From Dehalococcoidia bacterium (lineage in GTDB: Bacteria; Chloroflexota; Dehalococcoidia; Lucifugimonadales; UBA3495), in assembly GCA_022827095.1 (NCBI GenBank), contig JAJDTP010000021.1, positions 1 through 64,000 of the forward strand: a stretch of 64,000 nucleotides of DNA. The letters are read 5' to 3'. Below the pieces are notes generated by a model. It was not told where the DNA came from. It did not search any database and saw only the letters and a list, made by a program, of their open reading frames with translations. Shown piece after piece: positions 17,351-35,405 of this stretch (within the stretch, counting starts at the first letter, position 1; each line of letters opens with the position of its first letter). The translations under genes were made by a program, and so were the position numbers.

Positions 17351-17444
17351 CCTGCTCCCTCAGTTCTAACTGGCCCATTGATGCGGCTTGCCGGCAGCGG
17401 TAGGCCGTGTCTTCGTGTCTGCTCGTGGACTAACGAGGAGCAGG
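17351..17444 (+). promoter_or_regulatory. rpoB leader with long-range pairing arms
   Basis: CCTGCTCC (17351-17358) and GGAGCAGG (17437-17444) are perfectly complementary and enclose the leader between promoter and gene. This could fold a large stem ahead of the AGGAGG at the rpoB start. No known riboswitch or r-protein binding motif was recognised. The remaining 17055-17492 gap holds only the hairpins and promoter already listed. Confidence 0.35.
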
Positions 17445-17492
17445 CAAAATTTCGTTAACCACCCACCGCGCACCCGTCAGGAGGGTCGTTTC

Positions 17493-22052
<4,560 letters not shown>

Positions 22053-22055
22053 ATT

Positions 22056-27263
<5,208 letters not shown>

Positions 27264-27288
27264 TCGGCAAACAACCCGCACTGACCAG

Positions 27289-27317
27289 GTAGGGGCGAAC
27301 CAAAAATTCGCCCCTAC
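27289..27317 (+). terminator. Palindromic repeat/terminator after rpoC
   Basis: GTAGGGGCGAA and TTCGCCCCTAC form a perfect 11-bp stem around a seven-base A-rich loop, 25 bases past the rpoC stop. The same 11-base arms recur exactly in the palindrome at 37665-37692. Confidence 0.7.
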
Positions 27318-27320
27318 TTC

Positions 27321-28325
27321 ATGCTGAGTGAGACCATGCAAGCGATGGATCTGTGCGTCAATCTGGCGCCGTGCAAACCTGATGGATTGTTTCTGAGCAA
27401 CCCGGTCATGATAGCGTCGGGTACCTTCGGATACGACGGGTACGGGCGCGGGCTGGCTCCGGACGCTCCGCTGGCATCCCTGGGCGCGGTATTGCCCAAG
27501 ACTTTCACCCGCAACCCGCGACTGGGCAACCCGGAACCGCGCTGGTTTCCCGCATCCTTCCGCGAAGGACTGGAAGCAGGCGAAACCACGTTGCTGAACT
27601 CGGTCGGCCTGACCAATCCCGGGATCGAAGCCGCGATGGCAGAATTGGCTCCACAATGGGTGGAATTGGACTCAAACATCGTGATCAGCATCGCCGGCGA
27701 CACGCCCGAGCAGTGGGAGGAGATGGCCTCGTTCACCCGAGGGGTGAAGGGGTTTTCGGCGATTGAACTGAACCTCAGTTGCCCCAACGTGGACGACGGC
27801 GCGATGTTCAGCCATCACCCGAGACTGACGGAGGCGGCCGTGAGCGGAGTCCGCCGCCAAACGGATTTGCCGATATGGGCCAAACTGTCACCCAACGTGC
27901 CGGACATCACTGAGGTCGCCAGCACTGCGGTGGAGGCCGGCTGCGACGCCCTTACTATTTCGAACACCATCCCGGCGATGCACGTCGACGTGGAGACGGG
28001 GCAGGCGGTGCTGGGCACCGGGTATGGCGGATTGTCGGGCCCGGCTTTGCGTCCCATCGCCATGGCGCTGGTGCATAAGGCGGCTCAGGCGGTGGACGTT
28101 CCCATCATAGGCGTGGGAGGCATCATGACCGGGCAGCACGCGGCCGAGTTCCTTATGGCCGGCGCCACCGCGGTCCAGATCGGCAGCGCGAACCTGGCGG
28201 ACCTGAACGCCCCGTTCCGCATATTGGCCGAACTCGAAGAACTGCTCGCCCGCTGGGAAGTCGAAAGCGTGCGCCAGATCATCGGCGCCACCTGGTGGGA
28301 CACACCGCCAGGGTCGCCGGACTAG
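27321..28325 (+). CDS. pyrD: Dihydroorotate dehydrogenase, class 1B type
   Basis: This 334-residue (track start) FMN-binding TIM barrel begins in earnest at 'MDLCVNLAPC...NPVMIASGTFGYDG'. The class 1 catalytic Cys lies in 'ELNLSCPNVDDG'. Substrate and FMN motifs include 'LTISNTIPAMHVD', 'GYGGLSGPALRPIAM', 'GVGGIMTGQHAAEFLMAGA' and 'VQIGSA'. It oxidises dihydroorotate to orotate in pyrimidine synthesis; class 1B enzymes use a PyrK partner, which is not adjacent. ATGs at 27321, 27336 and 27345 are all possible; family alignment favours 27345. The first ATG lies only four bases after the rpoC terminator hairpin. Confidence 0.88.
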   Translation: MLSETMQAMDLCVNLAPCKPDGLFLSNPVMIASGTFGYDGYGRGLAPDAPLASLGAVLPKTFTRNPRLGNPEPRWFPASFREGLEAGETTLLNSVGLTNPGIEAAMAELAPQWVELDSNIVISIAGDTPEQWEEMASFTRGVKGFSAIELNLSCPNVDDGAMFSHHPRLTEAAVSGVRRQTDLPIWAKLSPNVPDITEVASTAVEAGCDALTISNTIPAMHVDVETGQAVLGTGYGGLSGPALRPIAMALVHKAAQAVDVPIIGVGGIMTGQHAAEFLMAGATAVQIGSANLADLNAPFRILAELEELLARWEVESVRQIIGATWWDTPPGSPD

Positions 28326-28330
28326 GCGAA

Positions 28331-29533
28331 CTACCACGCGGAGCGCAGCACTGCCTCCAGTTCTTCGGCTCCGTTCACTGGCCGCACGTTCCGGTGCAGG
28401 CCGAAGTCGGTCAACGCATCCTCCGCGATTCGAGGGATCCCCTCGGCCGGGACGCCGACGTCGCGCAGCCGCACGGGCATTCCGACGGCTTCAAAGAACC
28501 CCGTCACCGCCGCCGCCGCTGAATCGGCGGCATCCTGATCGCTGTCGCCGCGCTCACGGACACCGAGGGCGTCTGCCACCCGGGCCTGCCCGGCCGCGTT
28601 GAAGTCCCGGTTGAACCTCATTCCGGGCCCGGTCGTTATCGAGTACGCCGCGCCGTGGTCGCAGTCCGGATACCGGGTGTCCAGGCTGTGCGCCAGCGCG
28701 CTGACCACGCCGAGGGCCGATCCACTGGCTCCCGTGTCCCACGCGCGGTTGTACATGAACGACGCCGCGCACAGGTTGACCCGGGCGGTGCCATCCCCGT
28801 CGGATTTGCGAACCAACGGGATATTCTCCACCAGGAGGCCCAGCGCGGAAAGTAGATCCGCCGCGGCCATGGGATTGACCCGCGGCGCCTGCAGGGCGCT
28901 GATTACCCCGCTGAACAGCGAGCCCGACGCGCTGATGCACAAGTCCGCCGGCGCGGTCAGGAGGGCATCGGAGTCCCAGATCACTGCGGCAGGCCGTGTC
29001 TTGGGGTCAAACATCTCCAGGCGGTGGCCCGTGTCAGCGTCGATGACGGCGGTGCCGGCCCGCGTCGCCGCGGTGGTAGGCGTCGTCAGCACCAGGATGT
29101 TGGGTATCTTGGGCGCCATCAATCGCGGACTTACCGGCGGCCGTCCTTCCGGATATTTCGTGGCATGATCGCGCGGGTGGCCTCCTTCAGCCAGCATGAT
29201 GATGATGGCCCGGGCGGTCACCACCGCGCTGCCGCCTCCGACGGCGACGATCAGGTCGGCTCCCGCTTCGCGGGCCATCGCCGCGCCCTGAATGACCGAC
29301 GGCACGGGCGATCCAGCCTGCACACCGTCGAATATCCCGGCCGGCCTCTCTCCCAAAGCCTCGGTTACTCGCTCCAGCAGATCCGTGCGTCTGGCAACCG
29401 ATTGCCCGCAAACCACAAAGGGCCGGACCGCGCCGGTTCGCTGCACCGCCGCCGAAAGGTTGGACAAAGCGTCATCGCCGGCGAAAACGCGAACCGGATA
29501 GGCCACGTGGCGAAACGGGGGAACAGTTGTCAT
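28331..29533 (-). CDS. Iron-containing alcohol dehydrogenase-like protein with incomplete metal site
   Basis: This 400-residue protein has the Fe-ADH/dehydroquinate synthase-like fold: N-terminal NAD domain with 'DLIVAVGGGSAVVTARAI' and 'LVLTTPTTAATRAGTAVI', then a helical domain. Of the four metal ligands (Asp, His, His, His), the last two look present ('ALAHSLD' and 'DCDHGAAY'). The usual DALxH pair is replaced by 'GSLFS', so Asp and the first His are missing. It may act without metal, as maleylacetate reductases do, or be a divergent dehydrogenase. The start ATG has GAGG seven bases upstream. It converges on pyrD with a five-base gap. Confidence 0.78.
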   Translation of the reverse strand: MTTVPPFRHVAYPVRVFAGDDALSNLSAAVQRTGAVRPFVVCGQSVARRTDLLERVTEALGERPAGIFDGVQAGSPVPSVIQGAAMAREAGADLIVAVGGGSAVVTARAIIIMLAEGGHPRDHATKYPEGRPPVSPRLMAPKIPNILVLTTPTTAATRAGTAVIDADTGHRLEMFDPKTRPAAVIWDSDALLTAPADLCISASGSLFSGVISALQAPRVNPMAAADLLSALGLLVENIPLVRKSDGDGTARVNLCAASFMYNRAWDTGASGSALGVVSALAHSLDTRYPDCDHGAAYSITTGPGMRFNRDFNAAGQARVADALGVRERGDSDQDAADSAAAAVTGFFEAVGMPVRLRDVGVPAEGIPRIAEDALTDFGLHRNVRPVNGAEELEAVLRSAW

Positions 29534-29624
29534 AATCGAACCTCGCCGGTTGGTAGGATGCTATAGGCTGTACGGCGGCGGATGGCCAGTGTACTACCTG
29601 GCTCGTGGGCTCGCCACGAAGGTC

Positions 29625-29633
29625 TGCTAAAAT
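29625..29633 (+). promoter_or_regulatory. Extended -10 box (TGCTAAAAT)
   Basis: TGC precedes TAAAAT, which ends 12 bases before the ATG at 29646. No ribosome binding site is visible between them, consistent with a leaderless or very short-leader mRNA. Confidence 0.5.
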
Positions 29634-29645
29634 CGATTGGACAGC

Positions 29646-30110
29646 ATGACTGACCACCGATCAAATTCACCCTCCGGCACGCTGCCGGCCCGCCTGGGCC
29701 GATACCGCAACCAGGCGGTTCGGCTGCAGGAGTCCGCTCACGTCGCAATGCAACGGGGGCAATGGAGCCAGGCGGAAGATCTGATCTGGGGAAGCCTGGT
29801 CGCGGCGTCCCGGGGCGTCGCGTTGTGGTACGGGGAAGACGTCAGTGACGACGCCAGGCTCAAGGAATTTGTGAAGCGCGTCGGCGAGGAGGAGAAGGAC
29901 CGATACATCCGTGACGCATTCGACCACCTGTCGGCCCTGGCCGATGCCGCCGAGCGGGTGCGCGAAAGGCGGACCCGGGTCGACTATCTGATACTCGCCA
30001 TGGATGACCTGGACGAGGGTATCGACCGCCTGGTGGCCCGAATACCGGGTGGCGACGACTTCCTGCCCTCGGCCGACCCCGATGACGATGTTGCCGATTT
30101 CGGCGGGTGA
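29646..30110 (+). CDS. PaREP1/HEPN-like small helical protein
   Basis: This 154-residue protein is predicted all-helical. The segment 'AMQRGQWSQAEDLIWGSLVAASRGVALWYG' resembles the PaREP1 family, which has a HEPN-like four-helix bundle. I see no clear RxxxxH catalytic motif, so RNase activity should not be assumed. The track start (TTG 29637) is probably too early; ATG 29646 lies 12 bases after the -10 box. The C-terminus is acidic (DPDDDVAD). The gene ends three bases before the MtaB-like gene and is likely cotranscribed with it. Confidence 0.55.
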   Translation: MTDHRSNSPSGTLPARLGRYRNQAVRLQESAHVAMQRGQWSQAEDLIWGSLVAASRGVALWYGEDVSDDARLKEFVKRVGEEEKDRYIRDAFDHLSALADAAERVRERRTRVDYLILAMDDLDEGIDRLVARIPGGDDFLPSADPDDDVADFGG

Positions 30111-30113
30111 AAC

Positions 30114-31505
30114 GTGACTACCGACGGAACCCTCCCCGTGATACTGCGCGCGGTGCCAGACGGCTCCAACGCTGTGCGCTCACCCGTTGCCGAGGCGGGC
30201 ACCGTCGCCATTGAGACCCATGGGTGCAAGCTGAACCAGGCTGACAGCGCCGTCCTGGCGCAGGAGTTCGCCCGCGCCGGTTAAAGGTTGGTTGAACGTC
30301 GCCGAGACGCCGACATCATCGTCGTGAACACGTGCACGGTGACCGCCACCGCAGACTCGAAGGCGCGCCAGGCGCTGCGTGCGGCCCATCGGGCCAATCC
30401 GGATGCCGTGGTCGTTGCTGCTGGGTGCTACCCCGAACGGGCAGCGGATGATCTGCGCCGCATCCCCGAGGTGTCCCTGGTTGTGGGCAACCAGTCGAAG
30501 CCTGATCTCGTGGCGATGGCAGTATCCGAGAGCGCCCGACGCCGGGGGATTGCGGATGATGCCGACCCGCGTGCCGATGATCCGGCTCCGGCAGGTATCC
30601 TTCGTCGCAGCCGGGCGATGGTTAAAATACAGGAAGGCTGCGATCAGGTCTGCGCGTATTGCATCGTACCGAAAGTGAGGGGTCGCGAACGTAGCATCCG
30701 CCCCACCGAAATCGTCGACGTGGTGCGGCGGTATGTGAATTCCGGCTTTAAGGAAATCACACTGACGGGCACGCAACTTGGCACCTATGGGTTCGACCTT
30801 AACGGGGAGGATCTGCCAAGTTTGCTTGATTGGATACTGGGCGAAACCGACCTGCCGAGGCTGCGCGTCTCTTCCCTGCAGGCGCACGAAATCAGCACGG
30901 GCCTCCTGGCGCGTTGGAATGACCCGCGCTTGTGCCCGCACTTCCACGTACCGTTGCAGAGCGGCAGCGACGTCGTGCTCAAGGCCATGCGCCGTCGCTA
31001 TGACACCGACACGTTCCGCAGAGCCGTGGCGAACATCCGCGAACTGTTGCCCGACGCTGCCATCACCACGGACGTGATCGCCGGTTTCCCCGGCGAATCC
31101 GAACATGACCACGCCGCCGGCCTGGGTCTGATTCGCGAGATCAAATTCGCCGACGCCCACGTTTTCCCGTATTCCCAACGCCCCGGCACCTCGGCTCACC
31201 ATATGCCCAACCAGGTCTCTCCTGAGGACAAGCGCCGCCGTGCCGGCGAACTGGCCGCCGCCGCCTCAATTGGATTCCAGGAGTTTCGCGGCCACCTGGC
31301 GGGTACGGTTCGTCCGGTCCTGTGGGAAACGGCTAAACCGGTTGGGGCGGGGACCATGCTGTGGAGCGGGCTCACCGACAATTACGTGCGCGTGTCAGCC
31401 GAGAGCGGCGCGGCGTTGGGCAATCGCATTACACCGGCGCGACTGCGGAATTTGACAGGCAAAACGATGCGGGCGCTAGCGCTGATAGACTCATCGCCTG
31501 AATGA
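30114..31505 (+). pseudogene. mtaB: MtaB-like tRNA methylthiotransferase interrupted by in-frame TAA
   Basis: A frame opening at GTG 30114 encodes 'VAIETHGCKLNQADSAVLAQ', the N-terminal methylthiotransferase motif with the first cluster Cys. It then meets TAA at 30282-30284 (codon 57). The same frame continues with 'ADIIVVNTCTVTATADSKAR', a third Cys in 'AAGCYPERA', the radical-SAM motif 'CDQVCAYCIVP', 'GFPGESEHDH' and a C-terminal TRAM-like domain. MtaB modifies ct6A37/t6A37 of tRNA to the 2-methylthio form. The TAA replaces the residue after 'ARAG', where relatives have an aromatic residue (AGY). The rest is intact, so it is a fresh nonsense mutation, an assembly error, or a gene needing readthrough. 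Confidence 0.8.
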
Positions 31506-31583
31506 TCCTGGCTGAGAATCTGGGGAGGTGCCGGCTGATAGGCGAGGGTAGCCCGGCAGTCCGCTGAGCGGATTCCCTTACGG

Positions 31584-31589
31584 TATAAT
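31584..31589 (+). promoter_or_regulatory. -10 box (TATAAT) upstream of the dpp ATPase pair
   Basis: A perfect TATAAT lies in the 227-base gap before dppD. No convincing -35 is visible 16-18 bases upstream. The leader would be about 137 bases. Confidence 0.4.
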
Positions 31590-31732
31590 GGACGCCCGCC
31601 GGTTGGGAGCATGGTTGGCGGTCGGCGTCGTGCGTGCCTTTCGCGTTGATACACAGCGCGACGCCTGGTTGCAGAGTGCGATAACCGCCTATGACTGTCA
31701 TGGGGCCGGCCCTCAAATCTACAGGTGAATGG

Positions 31733-32698
31733 ATGACAGACGACGTAATCCTGCGCGTACAGGATTTGCAAACCCACTTCTTCACGCGGACCGGCGTGGT
31801 TAAAGCGGTAGACGGCATCAGCTTTGAGCTAAAGCGCGGCGAGACCCTGGGCATCGTTGGCGAATCCGGCTCGGGCAAGAGCATGACCGCGTGGTCGATT
31901 CTGGGGATGGTGCCCCACCCGGGCCGCATCGTCGGGGGAAGTATCAATTATCTGGGCGACAACCTGCTGGAAAAGAGCCGTGGCGAAATGCGAGATATCC
32001 GCGGGTCGGGCATCTGTATGGTCATGCAGGACCCGCTGACCTCACTGAACCCGGTGTTCACCGTGGGAGACCAGTTGGTCGAATCGTTGCGCATGGAATA
32101 CAACGAGCCCCGCCGATCCCTGCGCGACCGCGCGATCAGACTGTTGGAAAACGTGCGCATTCCGGCCGCCGAAGATCGATTGACCAACTTTCCGCATCAG
32201 ATGAGCGGCGGCATGCGCCAACGAGTGGTCGGCGCGATATCCATAGCGCGCGCGCCGAACCTCCTGATCGCGGATGAGCCGACCACCTCGCTGGACGCGA
32301 CCATCCAGTTGCAATATCTCCGACTCCTTAAGGACATCCAGGAGCAGACCGGCGCGGCGATTATCTTCATCACCCACGACTTCGGCATCGTGGCCCGCAT
32401 GTGCGACCGGGTGGCCGTCATGTACGCCGGACGCATCGTGGAACAGTCCGACGTGGAGGATATGTTCGACCGACCGGCCCATCCCTACACTGAGGCGTTG
32501 CTCGAATCCGTGCCCGATCTGGACACCGACGTCGACATGCTGCCTTCTATCGATGGCCAGCCGCCGTCCCTGGACGCTCTGCCGCAGGGGTGTTCATTCG
32601 CGCCGCGCTGTCCTTACGCGTGGGACCGCTGCAACGAATACCCGCTGGAATTCACAGTGGCCCCCGGTCACGTGTCGCGGTGCTGGAGGGCGGAATAA
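31733..32698 (+). CDS. dppD: Peptide/nickel ABC transporter ATP-binding protein (DppD/OppD type)
   Basis: This 321-residue ABC ATPase has Walker A 'GESGSGKSMTAWSILGMV', Q-loop 'MQDPLTSLNPVFTVGDQ', signature 'MSGGMRQRVVGAISIAR' and Walker B 'LIADEPTTSLD'. It ends with the oligopeptide/dipeptide C-terminal domain ('GCSFAPRCPYAWDRC', whose Cys can hold an Fe-S cluster). ATG 31733 with AGGTGA five bases upstream is preferred to the track ATG at 31691. It pairs with the next gene through an overlap TAATG. Permease and binding-protein genes are not adjacent, so the substrate is open. Confidence 0.9.
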   Translation: MTDDVILRVQDLQTHFFTRTGVVKAVDGISFELKRGETLGIVGESGSGKSMTAWSILGMVPHPGRIVGGSINYLGDNLLEKSRGEMRDIRGSGICMVMQDPLTSLNPVFTVGDQLVESLRMEYNEPRRSLRDRAIRLLENVRIPAAEDRLTNFPHQMSGGMRQRVVGAISIARAPNLLIADEPTTSLDATIQLQYLRLLKDIQEQTGAAIIFITHDFGIVARMCDRVAVMYAGRIVEQSDVEDMFDRPAHPYTEALLESVPDLDTDVDMLPSIDGQPPSLDALPQGCSFAPRCPYAWDRCNEYPLEFTVAPGHVSRCWRAE

Positions 32699-33735
32699 TG
32701 GTTACCACTGCTTCTGAAATCGCGGGGACTTCGACCGGCTCCGGCGAACAACCGCTGGTACGGTTGGAGGGCATCCGCCGCCACTTTCCGATATTTCGGG
32801 GCAACGTGCTCCGGCGGCGAACCGGAACGGTGAAAGCCGTCGACGGCATCTCGATCAACATCATGCCGGGCGAGACGTACAGCCTGGTTGGGGAATCGGG
32901 CTGCGGGAAGACCACCACCAGCCGCATGTTGCTTATGGCGGACCAGCCCACCGAAGGCAGCATTTATTTCGACGACCGCCCGATGAACCAGTTCTCTGGA
33001 GCTGAGCGCAGAAACTTCAAGGCCTCGGTCCAGGCCGTGTTCCAGGATCCATGGAGCTCTCTGAACCCCAGGATGCGGGTCGACCACATCGTTTCGGAAC
33101 CGTTGATCACCCACCAGCGCCTCAGCCGTTCGGCAGTCCGCGCCCAGGTCCAGGAACTGCTCCAGGTGGTCGGACTGCACCCGTTCCACGCGGAGCGGTA
33201 TCCTCACGAATTCAGCGGCGGCCAGCGGCAGAGGATCGCCATTGCCCGGGCGCTGTCCACGCGTCCCAAGCTGATCGTGCTGGACGAACCGGTGTCCGCC
33301 CTGGACGTGTCAATACGCGCCCAGATTTTGAACCTGCTGAAGGAACTCCAATCCACCTACGAGCTCAGCTATCTGCTGATCGCGCACAACCTCGCCACGG
33401 TGCGCTATATGAGCCACATGGTGGGCGTGATGTACCTGGGCAAGATCGTGGAGGAAGCACCGCCCATCGAACTGTTCACCAACGCTCAGCACCCCTACAC
33501 CCGCGCCCTGATCTCCGCTTCTCTGCCGGCACACCCGAGGCGCCAGCGCGAGGAGATAGTGCTCACCGGAGAGGTACCCTCGCCGTTGAATCCGCCGACC
33601 GGGTGCACGTTCCATCCTCGTTGTCCCTTCGTCATGGACCGCTGCTCGGTAGACGTACCGATCCTGACGGCATACACCCCCGGCCACGCTACCGCCTGCC
33701 ACCTGTACGACGAAGGGGAGGCCAATACCTGCTAG
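32698..33735 (+). CDS. dppF: Peptide/nickel ABC transporter ATP-binding protein (DppF/OppF type)
   Basis: This 345-residue ABC ATPase has Walker A 'VGESGCGKTTTSRMLL', 'FQDPWSSLNPRMRV', signature 'FSGGQRQRIAIARAL', Walker B 'LIVLDEPVSALD' and the C-terminal 'GCTFHPRCPFVMDRC' domain. Together with DppD it would form the ATPase heterodimer of a peptide-type importer. The true start is ATG 32698, sharing one base with the dppD stop; the track ORF begins inside dppD. It ends about 30 bases before a large hairpin. The two genes are not followed by permeases but by MFS carriers. Confidence 0.9.
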   Translation: MVTTASEIAGTSTGSGEQPLVRLEGIRRHFPIFRGNVLRRRTGTVKAVDGISINIMPGETYSLVGESGCGKTTTSRMLLMADQPTEGSIYFDDRPMNQFSGAERRNFKASVQAVFQDPWSSLNPRMRVDHIVSEPLITHQRLSRSAVRAQVQELLQVVGLHPFHAERYPHEFSGGQRQRIAIARALSTRPKLIVLDEPVSALDVSIRAQILNLLKELQSTYELSYLLIAHNLATVRYMSHMVGVMYLGKIVEEAPPIELFTNAQHPYTRALISASLPAHPRRQREEIVLTGEVPSPLNPPTGCTFHPRCPFVMDRCSVDVPILTAYTPGHATACHLYDEGEANTC

Positions 33736-33763
33736 TCCCGCGAACCCGAGCAAAAACTTTGAC

Positions 33764-33814
33764 GCAACGCAGCGCCGGCATTGGTGTTCGCACCGGCCGG
33801 CGCTGAACTGTTGC
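33764..33814. terminator. Large GC-rich hairpin after dppF
   Basis: Nested arms GCAAC/GTTGC, CAGCGCCGGC/GCCGGCGCTG and GGTG-TTCG-CACC (a UUCG tetraloop stem) form an extended hairpin. It starts about 30 bases past the dppF stop. No U-tract follows. It probably ends or stabilises the dppDF transcript. Confidence 0.65.
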
Positions 33815-33946
33815 ACGGCTGGAATTTTGCAGCCGGCCCTCGATGCGCAACATCTTGCGGCGGTATCGGGCTCGCAGATAGGCTATGAAGTCTCAATATG
33901 ACAAGGATTTACATATTTGAAACACGGATACCACCACTGGGTGGAG

Positions 33947-33952
33947 TATAAT
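33947..33952 (+). promoter_or_regulatory. -10 box (TATAAT) ahead of the tandem MFS genes
   Basis: TATAAT lies 67 bases before the TTG start of the first MFS gene. A small inverted repeat CCACC-ACTG-GGTGG overlaps the spacer just upstream. The nearest -35-like TTGAAA is 24 bases away, too far for a normal promoter. Confidence 0.35.
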
Positions 33953-34019
33953 CGCCGGGTCGAATTCGCCGAAACGGCGGGTTGGATTGCGATTATCGCA
34001 ACTTAGCGGGAGCAGGTAG

Positions 34020-35405
34020 TTGATTCAGGCGAGCGAGCTGGCCCATCCGATCCGGTTGGTGCGCGGGATGTTCTACGGGTGGTGGCTGGCCGTCACTGGC
34101 GCCCTGATCATGGTGATCGGCACGGTGCCCCTGTTTCAGGCGCTGTCGCTGTGGTTGCCGGTTCTGTCCCAGAACTTCGGGTGGACCCCGTTCCAGCTGT
34201 CATGGGCATTCACGCTGACGCGCGTGGAAGGCACGGTGATGGGACCCATCGCCGGATGGTGCGTCGATAAACTGGGGCCGCGCAAGATGGTAGCCATCGG
34301 GTTGGTGATATTCGCCGGCGGCTTCGTGCTGTTCAGCCGCACCGACAGCCTTTGGATGTTCTATTTGGCCTTCGTGGTGGTCAGCCTTGGAGCTGGGCTC
34401 GGTTCCTGGCTGCCGGCCAACACCGCGCTGAACAACTGGTTCCGCCTGCGCCGCTCGACCGCGATGTCCATACCCATGTTGGGCTTCGGCATCGGGGGCG
34501 TTTTCGTTGTTCCGCTCATGGCATGGGCGATGGGTTGGGACGTCAAAACCGGCGTGGAGATACCGGGCCGGCTCGGTTGGCAGAACACCGCGTTGCTGGT
34601 GGGCGCAATCGGCCTGGTGGCGTCGGTGCCTCTGGCGATGCTGGTGCGCAACCGCCCTGAGGATTACGGCATGCACCCGGACGGCATTGATCCGGAAGCT
34701 GCCGGATCCTCCGGCCGTCAGCGCACCGCCAACGGCGGCGGAATCGTCGCGCCGGATTACACCTGGCAGGAGGCGATCCGAACGCGCGCTTTCTGGCTCA
34801 TCACCATGGGGCACGCCAGTTCGTCCATCATCATCATCAGCGTGATGTTCTACCTGGGCCTCCTGATGGTGGAACGCGGCTTTGGACTGGGGCAAATCAG
34901 CGGGGTCATTTCGGCGCAGACCGCCGTGTCCACAGCCTTCATTTTGGTGGGCGGAATAGTCGGCGACCGCGTACCGATACGATTGGCCATCTTCGGATTT
35001 TCTTTCCTGCAGTCTATCGCCATGGTCGTTCTCCTGACGGCCGAAACCCTGCCCATGTTCTACCTGTTCACCGTGCTGATGGGGATAGGGTTCGGCGGCA
35101 GAACCCCGCTCACCACGGCCATTCGTGGCGTGTATTTTGGGCGCAGCAACTTCGCCCGGATCACCGGCATTTCCATGATACCTATGAACATAATGTTCAT
35201 CGTGGTGGTGCCTTATGTTGCGTGGATGCAGGAATTCATCACCGGCAGCTACACGTTGCCGCTGGCCTCAATCGCTGCCGTCAGCGCCGTCGGCTCCGTG
35301 ATGTTCCTATTCCTGGGCAACCCGCGGTTGTCGCCGTCGCAGCGACGCCGCGCCGACGTGCAAAGGCTGGTAACGCAGGGGGCATCAACGGGATCCGCCA
35401 ACTGA
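34020..35405 (+). CDS. MFS transporter, tandem copy 1
   Basis: This 461-residue major facilitator protein has twelve predicted helices. Its start segment 'GMFYGWWLAVTGALIMVIGT' is typical of the OFA/monocarboxylate-like MFS group. The A-motif-like loop reads 'WCVDKLGPRKMVAIG', and there is a central cytoplasmic loop 'VRNRPEDYGMHPDGIDPEA'. It starts at TTG 34020 behind GGAGCAGG. It probably carries a small organic acid or similar solute; the substrate is unknown. Its stop overlaps the start of the second MFS gene (TGATG), and the two share the RNRPE...HPDGI loop, indicating tandem duplication. Confidence 0.88.
   Translation: MIQASELAHPIRLVRGMFYGWWLAVTGALIMVIGTVPLFQALSLWLPVLSQNFGWTPFQLSWAFTLTRVEGTVMGPIAGWCVDKLGPRKMVAIGLVIFAGGFVLFSRTDSLWMFYLAFVVVSLGAGLGSWLPANTALNNWFRLRRSTAMSIPMLGFGIGGVFVVPLMAWAMGWDVKTGVEIPGRLGWQNTALLVGAIGLVASVPLAMLVRNRPEDYGMHPDGIDPEAAGSSGRQRTANGGGIVAPDYTWQEAIRTRAFWLITMGHASSSIIIISVMFYLGLLMVERGFGLGQISGVISAQTAVSTAFILVGGIVGDRVPIRLAIFGFSFLQSIAMVVLLTAETLPMFYLFTVLMGIGFGGRTPLTTAIRGVYFGRSNFARITGISMIPMNIMFIVVVPYVAWMQEFITGSYTLPLASIAAVSAVGSVMFLFLGNPRLSPSQRRRADVQRLVTQGASTGSAN

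Noticed and set aside
30282-30284. Selenocysteine or recoding explanation for the TAA in the MtaB-like gene
   Set aside because: Selenocysteine uses TGA, and TAA is a normal stop in other genes here (for example dppD and rpoC).
30288-31505. MtaB-like ORF starting at TTG 30288 as a complete gene
   Set aside because: It lacks the N-terminal domain start and first cluster Cys, which are present in the same frame upstream of the TAA.
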